DNA of 64,000 nucleotides from Narthecium ossifragum (GCA_963920575.1 OY986971.1:3387340-3451339); one strand, 5' to 3'. Shown: positions 46,801 to 54,237, numbered from the stretch's first letter. Notes: generated by a model not told the origin, from the sequence alone. A program made the numbers and translations.

Positions 46801-47149
46801 TTATTGACTTTCTGTAAGCTATTCTTGTCCTAATGATGGACCACACTTAAACAATTCAATTCTTTATTTCATTTTCTTGGATTTCTTGCATTTCCAATCC
46901 ACTTGTGTGGATTCTCATATGTTTCTAACTAAGTTGTATGCTACCAGGCATCACATTGTCTTGTATGAAGGGCAAGGAGGACCAGTACAGAGCACCAGTA
47001 AACCAAAAGTAGAGATCTTGACCCTCTGTAGTAAAGTGATGGAGCTCTTGAGGCCTGATGTGCAGCATCTCCTTTCTCACTTAAAAATTGATCCAAACTC
47101 CTCTATATATGCAGCTACTCACCCTAAGCTGGCCCAACATCCAGCATGA
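8308..47149 (+). CDS. MED23: Mediator complex subunit 23, 21 exons, frame intact
   Basis: MED23 is a large Mediator subunit (tail module) linking transcription factors to RNA polymerase II in the nucleus. Recognised by similarity along its length to the plant protein: KRVTAPNRELPPRNEEF, RSGLQFIDNIPDDEA, LSHSFAQHRQYLCAGA, GPLLPRLAF, LRPDVQHLL. Exons: 8308-8397, 8485-8528, 13407-13506, 13604-14581, 23527-23761, 25762-25979, 26193-26406, 26611-26891, 29060-29143, 32824-32918, 37201-37363, 37453-37698, 38090-38260, 38356-38469, 38612-38737, 40240-40388, 42704-42944, 43021-43789, 44469-44650, 46710-46813, 46948-47149. All introns are GT-AG. Lengths sum to 4,806 bases (1,601 residues plus stop), close to the usual plant length of about 1,600. 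There are no internal stops or frameshifts. The protein is almost entirely alpha-helical repeat, with a low-complexity Ser-rich stretch near residues 110-170. Exon 2 could start 3 bases later (tandem AG). The gene is very long because of intronic insertions. Confidence 0.95.
8529..10462 (+). other. MED23 intron 2, left part
   Basis: Ordinary AT-rich intron sequence. I see no coding exon, RNA gene or element with defined ends here. A loose similarity between 10260-10340 and 12300-12370 (an AATTCTnTAGGCCCnAATAA block) suggests an old duplication either side of the element that follows. Confidence 0.6.
10463..12161. mobile_element. Non-autonomous hAT-like element, long copy A (8-bp TSD AGTGAGAG)
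   Basis: The element starts CAAGGATTTCC and ends GGCAATCCTTG. It is bracketed by AGTGAGAG at 10455-10462 and 12162-12169. Both ends carry GTGCCGGC/CCGGCAC palindromes over about 100 bp. Going inward there are two G-runs (near 10559 and 10626) within CGGTATCGG repeats, a block of almost pure GA on the + strand (about 10650-11340), then AT-rich sequence (11380-12050) shared with copy B. The long open frames in the GA block are products of composition, not genes. No transposase is present. An 8-bp TSD with short TIRs suggests hAT; that assignment is inference. Confidence 0.8.
12162..13406 (+). repeat. MED23 intron 2, right part with a 355-bp tandem duplication
   Basis: The segment from 12497 (TTATGGCGGACGTC) to about 12851 is repeated at 12852 to about 13180 (TTATGGCAGACGTC) with few differences, giving an offset of 355 bp. 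Before it, a G-rich stretch near 12458-12490 (GGGGGGGTGGGGGGTGGGG) could form a G-quadruplex in DNA or pre-mRNA. The remainder, up to the exon 3 acceptor at 13405-13406, is ordinary intron. Confidence 0.75.
14582..19092 (+). other. MED23 intron 4, left part, with degenerate GGCAC-element relics
   Basis: There is no exon. Three stretches resemble decayed copies of the GTGCCGGCAC element family: about 15879-16090 (CAAGGATTTCAGTGC start, GTGCCACCGG end), about 16300-16440 (GTGCCGATAACC, CACCGTGC), and about 17676-18130. The last has a CATGGATTGCAGTGCC start and a GA-rich block at 17760-17870, as in the long copies. No matching target duplications were found for these. The rest is AT-rich intron sequence without recognisable features. 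Confidence 0.45.
19093..20618. mobile_element. Non-autonomous hAT-like element, long copy B (8-bp TSD CTTG[C/A]CAT)
   Basis: The element starts CATGGATTTCC and ends GGCAATCCATG. Its flanks are CTTGCCAT (19085-19092) and CTTGACAT (20619-20626), one mismatch. It has the same architecture as copy A: GTGCCG/CGGCAC palindromes at both ends, a + strand GA block (about 19180-19820) and the same AT-rich tail, with ATTAAATGTATCATATGAAA present in both copies. Each end holds a GAGTGAATTTCACTC palindrome (20522-20536) seen also in copy A near 12050. There is no coding sequence; long frames in the GA block are compositional. Confidence 0.8.
20627..21899 (+). other. MED23 intron 4, unclassified repeat-like segment
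   Basis: This stretch has the texture of decayed LTR-type sequence (Gly/Arg-coding GC-rich patch at 20940-21230, GGGGCCCACCCCCTCATCTGC near 21640, a TATATAAAA-like patch near 21703), but I find no paired ends and no protein domain. Short open frames here are not conserved-looking. It ends at the target duplication of the next element. Confidence 0.3.
21900..23376 (+). mobile_element. Small non-coding LTR retroelement (TRIM/LARD-like), TSD GATGT
   Basis: Two direct repeats share TATATTTACCTTACTTG and GATTTGATGCAATTAGC: a left LTR at 21900 to about 22051 and a right LTR at 23184-23376, which ends TTTAACA. The 5-bp flanks GATGT are identical (21895-21899 and 23377-23381). Just inside the left LTR is TGTATCAGACTAGGTTCGA, close to the initiator-methionine tRNA primer site used by many plant Ty1/copia elements. 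Just before the right LTR is a polypurine tract (GAGGGGGG). The interior has no gag or pol, so the element needs another element's proteins. It sits in MED23 intron 4 in the sense orientation. The left LTR has diverged near its inner end. Confidence 0.85.
22774..23065 (+). repeat. About 83-bp tandem repeat, about 3.5 units, inside the small LTR element
   Basis: Units begin ATTCATCTGC at 22774, 22858, 22940 and (ATTCATCCGC) 23024, spaced 82-84 bp. Each carries CCAATCTTCCTC or a variant, then TTTAGCGCGGTGAGATC, then a GGAGACCTCT-like block. The units differ by about 10-20%. They make up a good part of the element's interior. Confidence 0.8.
23762..25761 (+). other. MED23 intron 5
   Basis: There is no exon or RNA gene. 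About 24238-24390 is a degenerate GGCAC-type repeat (CAAGGATCGTTGG start, AAATCTCGAG, GGTGGCCC, GGCTCGGGCAC) that resembles the stretch at 27376-27480 in intron 8. The rest is AT-rich intron sequence. Confidence 0.5.
26892..29059 (+). other. MED23 intron 8, with degenerate repeat and poly-C/AC tract
   Basis: About 27376-27480 resembles the intron 5 repeat at 24238-24390 (CTGG-AAATCTCGAG, GGTGGCCC, CCGGCTCC) and is followed by a purine-rich patch (27480-27620). At 28844-28868 there is a run of about 25 C followed by (AC)n to about 28882, a likely unstable site. About 27070-27200 has the look of an LTR scrap (TGTTAGACTAGG, GGGCTCTTGGCCC) without a partner. There are no coding exons. Confidence 0.5.
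29144..31119 (+). other. MED23 intron 9, left part
   Basis: I see no exons, RNA genes or elements with defined ends here. Several short frames exist on both strands, but none has a recognisable domain or splice context. Confidence 0.5.
31128..31355. mobile_element. Non-autonomous hAT-like element, short copy C (8-bp TSD TGTCGCAG)
   Basis: This 228-bp copy starts CATGGATTGCC and ends GGAAATCCAGG. It is flanked by identical TGTCGCAG at 31120-31127 and 31356-31363. It consists almost only of the two palindromic ends (GGCACGCACCGTGCCGGC, CCGGCACGG, GGCACGGTACG) around a pyrimidine-rich centre (31228-31262). That centre is the reverse of the GA polarity seen in the long copies if the copy is read the same way. 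It lies in MED23 intron 9. Confidence 0.8.
31364..32823 (+). other. MED23 intron 9, right part
   Basis: Ordinary intron sequence up to the exon 10 acceptor (AG at 32822-32823). I see no further feature I can support. Confidence 0.5.
32919..34108 (+). other. MED23 intron 10, left part, with GGCAC-element relics
   Basis: Two decayed copies of the GTGCCGGCAC family appear: about 33212-33306 (CAAGGATGACAGTGCC, TAGTGCCGAG) and about 33838-34075 (TATGCCGGTG, CGCCGGCACGG, GGTGCCGGCC, GGCCGGCATGAATTGCC). Neither has a clear target duplication. No exons. Confidence 0.45.
34114..36545. mobile_element. Solo LTR, copy 1 (2,432 bp, TSD ACTAG)
   Basis: The segment begins TGTCACACCCCGACC and ends GGGTCCTCACA, with the standard TG...CA ends. 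It is flanked by identical ACTAG at 34109-34113 and 36546-36550. There is no internal coding region, primer site or second LTR, so it is a solo LTR left by recombination. It shares its ends, and a block near 34470-34548 (CCTGCACCTGCAAAC, then GGTAGGAGTGAGC, CTCAGTAGGGT), with the solo LTR at 55772-58074, which lies in the opposite orientation. A short-palindrome array fills 35360-35725. A GA patch (36180-36240) lies near the right end. It sits in MED23 intron 10. Confidence 0.88.
35360..35725. repeat. Palindrome array (GGTCGAT...ATCGACC dyads) in solo LTR copy 1
   Basis: At least seven dyads of the form GGTCGAT, 6-11 bases, (A/G)TCGACC are spaced at irregular 35-60 bp intervals. They start near 35363, 35398, 35453, 35502, 35556, 35647 and 35698, with one incomplete copy near 35605. 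Spacers include repeated phrases such as GACAGAGCCTGA and AAAAAGAGAAGGAGC, so larger units have duplicated too. Confidence 0.8.
36551..37200 (+). other. MED23 intron 10, right part
   Basis: A further decayed GGCAC relic lies at about 36713-36775 (CCGTGCCGG, GGCATGTGCCGTGC). Otherwise this is plain intron up to the exon 11 acceptor. Confidence 0.45.
38738..38996 (+). other. MED23 intron 15, left part
   Basis: Plain AT-rich intron after the exon 15 donor. It ends with the left target duplication (ATGTGGAG) of the inserted element that follows. Confidence 0.5.
38997..39240. mobile_element. Non-autonomous hAT-like element, short copy D (8-bp TSD AT[G/A]TGGAG)
   Basis: This 244-bp copy starts CAGTGATTGCC and ends GACAATCCTTG. 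Its flanks are ATGTGGAG (38989-38996) and ATATGGAG (39241-39248). Remnants of the family's palindromes are visible (GGCACGTATTGTGCCGG, CGGCATGTGTTGTGCC). It has decayed more than copy C. It lies in MED23 intron 15. Confidence 0.7.
39249..40239 (+). other. MED23 intron 15, right part
   Basis: AT-rich intron with a short local duplication (39600-39690: CAACTACTCCA(C/T)TAAAA and a GCCCTAATTGG(T/C)ATCA block twice). There are no exons or elements with defined ends. Confidence 0.5.
40484..40728 (+). mobile_element. TRIM-type solo LTR with 5S-rRNA-like promoter segment (Cassandra-like), TSD GTGGT
   Basis: This 245-bp unit starts TGTGAGACCC and ends GGCCGTTACA. It is flanked by identical GTGGT at 40479-40483 and 40729-40733. 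Its right half (about 40619-40705) tracks the 5S rRNA gene: CCAGAAAACTCC, GGTTAAGTGTG (A-box-like), CCCAAGATGGGTGACCCACTGG (intermediate element and C box). Cassandra-type terminal-repeat retrotransposons in miniature carry 5S-derived sequence in their LTRs and can be transcribed by RNA polymerase III. No second LTR or internal domain is present, so it is a solo LTR in MED23 intron 16. The 5S part is diverged and truncated, so it is not a functional 5S gene. Confidence 0.8.
40734..41613 (+). other. MED23 intron 16, middle part
   Basis: There is no exon on the + strand. On the minus strand the stretch left of 41614 is T-rich and could be the 3' untranslated part of the antisense exon-like frame described next; no clear poly(A) signal is seen. 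Confidence 0.4.
41614..42341 (-). pseudogene. Possible antisense spliced gene tail in MED23 intron 16 (unrecognised)
   Basis: Read on the minus strand there is a protein-like frame of about 57 codons (41786 to the TAG at 41614-41616) with a balanced, non-repetitive composition (DLPTAADSEAKIKWPDMI). It is directly preceded by a pyrimidine tract and TTTGCAG acceptor. Upstream lies a 20-base exon candidate (41957-41938, AG before and GTTAGC after), then an open stretch from about 42341 to a GTGAGT donor at 42196. Joined, the three pieces keep one frame. I do not recognise the protein. No start codon or upstream exons fit before MED23 exon 17, so this is at best the captured 3' end of a gene. The microexon is the weakest link. 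Confidence 0.3.
42342..42703 (+). other. MED23 intron 16, right end
   Basis: Intron sequence up to the exon 17 acceptor. I see nothing else that can be supported. Confidence 0.5.
43790..44468 (+). repeat. MED23 intron 18, with CA/CG and G-rich simple tracts
   Basis: The intron holds an alternating purine-pyrimidine tract at 44130-44160 (ACACACACAACGCGCGCGCGCGCG), a typical Z-DNA-forming sequence. A G-rich stretch at 44257-44315 (GGGG, GGGG, GGGGG, GGGGGGG, GGGGGGG, GGG runs) follows on the transcribed-sense strand, able to form G-quadruplexes in the pre-mRNA. Nothing coding. Confidence 0.7.
44651..45401 (+). other. MED23 intron 19, left part
   Basis: AT-rich intron with no recognisable gene or bounded element. 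Confidence 0.5.
45402..45975. mobile_element. Foldback element with CT-rich left arm and GA-rich right arm
   Basis: The left end (GTTAACTGAACTAACAGTTTGACCATTTTG, about 45404-45433) matches the reverse complement of the right end (about 45941-45973: GTTAGCTAAGCTAAC, TTTGACCATTTTGA). Further inward, GCCACATTATCCCGATCA pairs with the complement of TCGGGATGATTGGATGATGTGGC. Between them, 45500-45800 is a (CT)n-rich tract and 45820-45900 is GA-rich, extending the hairpin. Target duplications were not identified; similar sequence (AGGGACCAAATTAAAACTAA near 46050) to the right may belong to the same or a neighbouring repeat. It is non-autonomous, in MED23 intron 19. Confidence 0.6.
45976..46709 (+). 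other. MED23 intron 19, right part
   Basis: The first 120 bases (TAGTTTCTAAAATAG-type reversed phrases, GAGGGACCAAATT) look repeat-derived. The remainder is plain intron up to the exon 20 acceptor at 46708-46709. Confidence 0.45.
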
Positions 47150-50100
47150 AATGTTTTTTCAAGCTCTAGTGAGAGCTAGATCATGATTTTCGCGAGCTCT
47201 CTTACAGGAAATATGTAGTTTGCCATTCCACTGGATGTACATCTGGCTGTCCTGCAAGTTTTTTCAGATTGGCCGCATGGAGACAATGTTCACCTCGAAC
47301 TGTGGACAGATGATAAAGCTGTTGACCATGCATGAAGCATGAAAGATTACTGGAGTTTAGTGATGCCTCTTATATAGTTAGCGAAGGCTCTATGTAAATT
47401 GTTCAATATGGTATAATCAAACACAGTACTTATGTTGTAATTGAAACTACGGTATCTAATCTATGTTGTAATTAAAATTTCGAGCCTTTTGGGAGTTTAT
47501 GGTATCAGTATCTTAAGATTGAGTAGCATGGTTGGTTATCATGGTAACATTTCTGTTCCATGTCATCACTTTGTGAGAACCACCTTGTTTGTCTTTGAAG
47601 CAGGATGGAAACGAACTTGGATTCCGTAACCATTGTCTCTATTTCATATACTGGGGATCTGGATTAGTTCCATTGGAGCCGACAACAATTCTTGCACTTG
47701 TCATAGCACAAGGATGTATTTTACCTCAAAGGTCTCAACATCTCAGCGAACCTTACATTATGTGTCTTCCTTCTCTTGGTGGCTGATGAAGCTGAGCTTC
47801 ACAGTGAGTAACCTCAGTAGCTTTTGAAACTTGTTCAACTTCATAACAGGGAACATACCAGTTGATTCTTTGCTGTCAGAAAGCGTGTACTTTTGTAAGA
47901 CTTAAATTATGGGTTTTATTGTTAGTATTAGTTGTTAATTGGGATGTAAAAGGAGTTGATTGTGTAACTAGTATTCATCTATCGCGCCTAGCTAATCTTG
48001 GCCTGTGTCTATGTAAAATGTGTCAAACAGGTAATTATCATGCTTCTGGATACTAATGTGGAGATTGTTTGAATTCTATGTCAGTGCATGGGTGAATTTT
48101 TGTATGTGCTTCAATTATAGGCTGATAATTGTTCAACCTGTGTCCAAGTAGTGTATATAATCCTTCCTTGCAGCATATCAAATTATTTAGCTAGTTCTCA
48201 AAACTTCATGGAATATATACACATTCTTCACAAAACATTCAGCTAGTTCTGTCAACTTCGTGGTATTCACTTTTTTTTACAAAAATTTGTCTTCATGAGT
48301 GCAGTTTGTATGATTAAGATCATGTTGTCTGGAGGAGAATGGTAGTCCAATGCTCCCCAAAATGGAGCCATCATGATGGAGATGGTTCCCATTCAACTTT
48401 AAATTGCTGGTCCAATTTCTGTGAGAGTTCTTAGATTAGACCTATTTGTCATCTATGCAACACAAGTTAAGAATGCTGACTATGATGCCCCACTGATCAT
48501 GCCAAAATATGTGGGTACACTTGGTCACTTCTTGAGTCATGCTGACAAGTCTTAATGGGTCACTAGGATATATTTTTTGCATGTATACATGGATGGCATT
48601 TAAAGTATCTTGACTTTATTCATCTAATATGGAAAATCGGGATTTCATAATCTGATATAAGTGCCCTTTAGAAATATTGCCGGTGCAAAAAATCTTCTTT
48701 GATTCCTGCAGTACTTGGATTTTTTTTCTGATAGTTAATCTAAAATTGAGCCTTTTAACTTTGGTTTAGGGCGCTCTACGTTCGATCATTATCTTAATAG
48801 ATGTCAAACAGTTGGTGATGAAAATGGACGCAAGCAATTGACTTTTTCGTCCCAAAGATAGGGGGGCCACAGGGACCCAAAGATGTGATCTCTGAGAGAG
48901 AATTGGATGTTACTGTATAAAGAGGCACCAAAGAAGTCCACCCTCCGTTGGAAATCTAAGGCAACATTAAATAGTCACATGAAGCCATTTCTGATAGTGA
49001 GCAAAACAGATAGATTAAACTCGTGCTGTAGAAAGGTCAACTACAAACATTTAAAGTCATGTTTTGATGAGAAATATAAATGCAACATAGTCTACTATAG
49101 AGAGGGAGGGAGGGACTAGAATTAATGGTTCTAGTCCTCTATCTCTTGTGTGTATCTTTGGCACATTTGTCTGCTGCCCACACCCTTCACATGGGCACTC
49201 TTGCTCTAGATTTAGTTTTTTTCTTCTTAATTAAGTGTTTTACTCTCTTAGGGTGGGTAAATATTGTTAGACATATTTTCAAATAAATCGTATTTATCTA
49301 AAAGCATCGGTTGGGGTGAGAAGTTAACGATACATATGTATCATTAACTGTACCAAACGGGATGCTTCCGAACAAACGGGGCGCTTCGGTACGGACGGGG
49401 CACTTCCATTCAAGCTTTAGTCTATATAAACTGATTTAATTTTCTTCTACGGACAGTTTTTTTCGTATCTTTCTCCTCATATATTCCGCCAAAAACCCTG
49501 ACGGTATCCTATGGACCATCCTTGGTCGATATTATTGTAGGAAAATCAGAACTTCGTTGTATCCTAAAAAAGATTCGTCGGAGACCCGTTGTACTACCGA
49601 TATGGTGGGGGCAAATCAACCCTTAAGGATAGTGCCTCGAAGTTCTGTCAATCCGCTACAAAGTCTTCCTCCTTCTCTTACATCCTTTGATTTCTCCAAC
49701 AAATATCCATACAACCATAAATTCCTCACACAATGTATTCGAATACAAGAAGATCTCACACAATAGATTACACAAGCCTTAAACCCCCCCCCCCCCCCAT
49801 AAATTCCTCGCACAATGTATTCGAATACAAGAAGATCTCACACAATAGATTACACAAGCCTTAAACCCCCCCCCCCTCACGATTCCAAACGAAGACCTCT
49901 TGCAGGAGAAGGGTACAAGCCTTGACCCGCTGTTCGACCACATCTGGTGGTGGTTGCTCTAGCTAGTTTAAAAAGTCATGGAGCACCAAATAAGTCGGGA
50001 AAAAGAAGAGAAATCCCTCTTGCGTGATAGTTATCTCTTTAGTCCTCATTATTCATTCTCATACTCTTTATGTTATCCTTCATGAACCTAATTATTATTA

Positions 50101-52247
50101 AATCACGCCCTCCTCTTTGTGTGGAAGCCTTATTTATCTCTTCCAACTCACTAAACTGCGGCGCGCTGCAGAAGCATGCATCTAATATTTTTGTGCTGTT
50201 GATTTGATCATTTCTTTGAGGACATATTATTTGTATATTCTCAGATATTAGAGAAGACAAATTATTTTTGTCATTTTTATTTATTTTTATGAACAAATGA
50301 TCTGTGACAACAATGTCATGATATTTAATGCAACGGTTGTATTGTACAAATAACACTTAGTTGTAGTCTTTGATTAGAATATTATATTTATATTTTCCAT
50401 GTTTCAATATTTGTCCAATTTGGCATAAAAATGCACAAATTTTTATAGGAAAATTGAGAGTCATACTAGAAAGCAACACGAAAACTTATTTTCAAATATT
50501 TATAGTACATCCTGTCGTTCCTCCGGAGTGTGTTTTGTTTGGCAACCGGAGGACGGTCGACCGGCGCTGGATCATGTTTTGTAGTCCGTTAGTCGTTTGA
50601 GGCTCAACTCATCAAAAAATATATATATATATATAGTACAGAATGCAACGTTTTCATCTAACTTTTAATAATATCAAAGTTTTTACGTATACGCGTTTTT
50701 TCTCCTTTAACAAAGACTAAAACTATATAATTTAGAAAGTGTTGAACAATGAACAACAAATAGTTTAAATAGATATCCCTTTCATTTCACAGGATCCAAT
50801 TTTTAAATAAAAAAAATGTAAACCTTTGTTTTTAAATAGGGAAGTAATAGCCATATACCTTCCATTTTCACATCATCTTTCTTCAGAATTATTCCTTACA
50901 GACTCTTTGAAAGATATGGTATTCTATTTGATAGAATAAGATATGCTATTCTATTTTGATAGAATAAGGGATTCAATTCTGATTTAGAAACTTAACGCAC
51001 TCCTTCTTTATGAGCCAATTTTGCAAGTAGATGGATTTAAGGCTTGTTTTATATGGTTTTTTTTTTTGTGAAACAGCAACCTTATATATATATATATATA
51101 ACCTGTTCATTAGGGGTTAATATCATATTTCACACTAGGCCGGCAATATCATATTTCCCCTTGAAAACATAAGAATCATTTCAAAAAAAAAAAAAAAATC
51201 CTTTTGCAGTCCTAATCATGATTTAAAAAGTGCAAAAAATAACCCTTGAACATTAAAAAAGGCCAAGTGTTTGCATGGAGATCCATCCAACCTTGGTGCT
51301 CAAGGATATATATAAGTCACTTAACAGTTTTTTAATCATGATTAACATTGTTAATCAGGTATAACAGCATTTTTAAAACAATCCCTATGTTTTATGTTTT
51401 GAGGAGAGAATATGGTGATATTATCAGGATTGTAGAGTGATTTATGATATTTAGCATATTTAGGGGTGAAATATTATCCTAATTTTTTTTTAATTAGTTA
51501 CAAATTGAGACGAATTTGATCAACTACTTTGGATTTCTCACAAGAAGCTAAATGAGAAAAATTTTATATGAACTAGAAAACAAAGTGCCTTATCAATCTA
51601 GAAATCAGTGTATATATATTGATGATGACAACAATAATTTCCATTATAATGCCTTTTTAATTTGAATTGACCATTTTTTTCCAACTCCCAAAAAAAAAAA
51701 AACTTGTTGGAAAGCATGGAATTAATCCCGGGGACCAGATCAAAGACATGAACTATATATTAAAGTAAACTATCCAACTCACTCCAGAAAACTACGAAAA
51801 CTTAAACAAATCAAGCTAGTTAGAACCAATCAACACTACCTTAGGAGAAAATATAACAGTTTAAAAAGGAACAAATCCTAGATTAAAATCTTCTCTAAGC
51901 TTGATTTATTTATTTGACCATAAAAACCGCGACTTCCTTCAATCTTAATTTCCCTTGAAATTTGCATCAAAAGTAACAAAAATTAGAATAGTAAGTAAGA
52001 TCTCGGATGTTTCTTTGCATATGTTGTTCATTTTACAAATAAATTGCCTTAAAATTTCCATCGGTGTGAAAGCTAAGAAAGCAATGAGAAGATTTCTCAT
52101 ACTTTCATGCGAGGAAAAGAATTAGTGCGACGCATGACTCCATGCCTCGTTGACACGTGTCACCCAGCCTTGGGCTATACTATACACAGTGTCAGAGCCT
52201 ATGGTTATAAATTAGGAAAACTAAGGGGGTCATGACATGGTGGCATA
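47150..52247 (+). other. MED23 3' end and intergenic region
   Basis: About 300 bases after the MED23 stop are probably its 3' untranslated region; no canonical AATAAA was found. Beyond that the DNA is AT-rich and non-coding. About 49260-49680 has LTR-like texture (TGTTAGAC near 49266, GGGGCGCTTCGGTACGG, a TATATAAA box near 49424) and may be a copia-type LTR remnant, without a visible partner. Simple (TA)n and A tracts occur near 50620, 51080 and 51182. A 105-codon minus-strand frame at 50039-50356 has no recognisable domain and I do not call it a gene. Confidence 0.45.
49716..49876 (+). repeat. 82-bp tandem duplication, each unit ending in a C-run
   Basis: Unit 1 (49716-49797) and unit 2 (49798-49876) both begin CATAAATTCCTC and contain GTATTCGAATACAAGAAGATC. 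They end TTAAA followed by C-runs of about 14 and 11. They differ at about one base outside the C-run. The near identity points to a recent duplication, with the C-run as an unstable edge. Confidence 0.85.
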
Positions 52248-52329
52248 GCTCTCTCTCTCTCTCTCTCTCTCTCGATCTCTCCCTCTCTCTAGATCTCTGT
52301 GTCTATCTGTAAACCTGTGTATTATTTGG
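52206..52329 (+). promoter_or_regulatory. MYB gene core promoter and 5' leader
   Basis: A TATA box (TATAAATTA, 52206-52214) lies about 115 bases before the MYB start codon. It is followed by a (CT)n tract at 52248-52273 and more CT-rich sequence to 52295, probably in the 5' untranslated leader. Upstream, at 52151-52162, an ACACGTGTC motif matches the ACGT core bound by bZIP and some bHLH factors. These are motif matches only. Confidence 0.55.
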
Positions 52330-52463
52330 ATGGGGAGGAAGCCATGCTGTGATCAGGTGGGGCTGAAGAAGGGGAAATGGACAGCTGAGGAGGATGGAAA
52401 GCTGATAAGCTTCATGCTTGCTAATGGCCACTCCTGCTGGAGAGCTGTTCCATTGCTTGCAGG

Positions 52464-52502
<39 letters not shown>

Positions 52503-52661
52503 GATCTCTCTATCTCTCATTGTTACATTGGTTAGTGCCACGTGTCATAGAGTTCATCTCACAGCTAATTGTTTGGGTTCATCATTTCTGGCACCGGTCA
52601 TTCCAATAAGATTTTTGAAAGCAAAAAGAATGTGAGAAGTTACAAGAACATGAAAGCCTTG

Positions 52662-52701
<40 letters not shown>

Positions 52702-53726
52702 TCAAAAAAAAATCACGGAAAGAGTTAAATGATACGGCAAAGACAAAGAAAGAATTTTTTTAAAAAAACAGTGGTCTTTTTTAATTAATCTTTCATAAAA
52801 CAAGATACTGGTCTTTTTTTAATTGATGATTTATAAAATAGAACTTAAGGAATTAAACTCATCCTTTCCTATGAGCTTAATCTTTGAATATGACATACTG
52901 GCTATAATTAATCCCATGCTTCTCATTAATTTGAATGTATATTTATGGATATATGGTGGTGGTGGTGGTGCTTTAGGACTGCTGAGATGTGGAAAGAGCT
53001 GCAGGCTAAGGTGGACAAACTACCTGAGGCCTGACCTCAAGAGGGGATTGCTATCAGAGACTGAGGAGAAGATGGTCATTGATCTCCACTCAGAGTTTGG
53101 AAACAGGTAATTAACCAATTCTTTTTAGCTGTTAATTTTGTCCTCTCCTCCTTAAATTTCTAACTTTATCTATATATGTTGGATTCCAACCTTGCTGATT
53201 TTGGTGGTGTATATGTTGTCGTCATCATCATCTTCTTCTTCTTGTTCTTTGCAGTTGGTCAAAGATAGCTTCTCACCTCCCTGGTAGGACTGACAATGAG
53301 ATCAAGAACCATTGGAACACCTACATCAAGAAGAAGCTGAAGAGGATGGGGATTGACCCACAAACCCACAAGCCCATCTCTCCAATTCCTGCTGATGGGA
53401 ATTCAAATCCAGAAAAAAACAGAGGAGATTTAGTAGCTGATGATGATGAAGATAAAAAAAAGATACAAGATAATAATGAGATTATGGGCCCAAGTGCTTC
53501 TACTTCCTCTTCCTGCTGTTCTTCCAGTTCTTCAGATAAAGTTGATGAGGTGCAGTTGGCAGGCATGGAGTGGCCTGAAACAATGGACTTCTGGGAGGTG
53601 GATGACAGCATTGGATGGGATTTGAGCTTTAGTGATGAGGGTGAGAAGGTGGATCTTGATCTCTTCAACCATTGTCAAAGGAAAGCCTTGGATCAGGAGA
53701 CCTGCAAGTTTGAGCTCTTTTATTAA
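52330..53726 (+). CDS. R2R3-MYB transcription factor (MYB20/42/43/85-like)
   Basis: There are three exons, 52330-52462, 52977-53106 and 53255-53726, with GT-AG introns, summing to 735 bases (244 residues). The start [20 protein letters not shown] is classic for plant R2R3-MYBs. R2 spans about residues 14-61 with its tryptophans (KW, CW, RLRW). R3 spans about 67-112 and ends [22 protein letters not shown] is typical. The R3 sequence and [16 protein letters not shown] resemble the MYB20/42/43/85 clade, whose known members regulate lignin and secondary-wall genes; the clade call is inference. In R3 the usual GNRWSKI reads GNSWSKI, from an AGT codon split across intron 2. The C-terminus is acidic with a Ser-rich patch ([11 protein letters not shown]) and a WDLSF motif, typical of an activation region. 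It appears intact. Confidence 0.92.
52463..52976 (+). repeat. MYB intron 1 with complementary CT and GA microsatellites
   Basis: The intron begins at its GT donor and enters a (CT)n run within three bases (52466-52500). About 165 bases later it has a (GA)n run (52665-52699). In the pre-mRNA the two runs are perfectly complementary over about 34 bases and could pair, bringing the 5' splice site into a hairpin. A (GGT)n tract precedes the acceptor (52954-52970). Confidence 0.75.
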
Positions 53727-54237
53727 CCAATTTGATCAAGCTTGCTGTCAGTTGGGTTGGCTAGATTAATTAGCTGAGGCAATAATTATAATAATAATAA
53801 TAATAATAGTAGGTGTAGAACTATGGAATTGAAGACTTGAGCTTTGAGTGATGGTGGCTCTTGCATGATTATTGAACCAGGACCAAAGAACTGTTTTGGC
53901 TCAAGAAATTCTGCATTGCATATTTTTAGCTATTTTAACCAAATATATTCGAGTCCTTGTTTATTTTTTTAGTTGGAGACAATAAAGAGAAAATGTGATT
54001 TGCTGTCTCTTTTCCCTGCAGTTGTCTTTTGGTTATGATATTTAGCTCAAAAATACAAATTGGAATTCTTCATATTTGTGTTGTGGCTAATAAAAACTTA
54101 ACTATTTGCATATTTGGGCCATCATAATTTTCTAATATGCCCTACTAATATCAACCTTATATCACAGCATGGATACAAGTGAAACTTTTATTGTCCTACG
54201 TGACGGGAGAATGTCCTAGGTGGAGCCTATGTGGCGC
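53727..54237 (+). other. MYB 3' untranslated region and spacer
   Basis: Downstream of the MYB stop is AT-rich sequence with an (ATA)n tract (53785-53808) and AATAAAGAG at 53980-53988, a plausible poly(A) signal. It ends at the left edge of the retrotransposon LTR. Confidence 0.5.

Noticed and set aside
47441..48056. Cluster of 62-65-codon frames after MED23
   Set aside because: They overlap in different frames, lack domains and lie in the probable 3' untranslated region and spacer.
50039..50356. 105-codon minus-strand frame in the intergenic region
   Set aside because: No domain, no splice or promoter context, and AT-rich surroundings where such lengths arise by chance.
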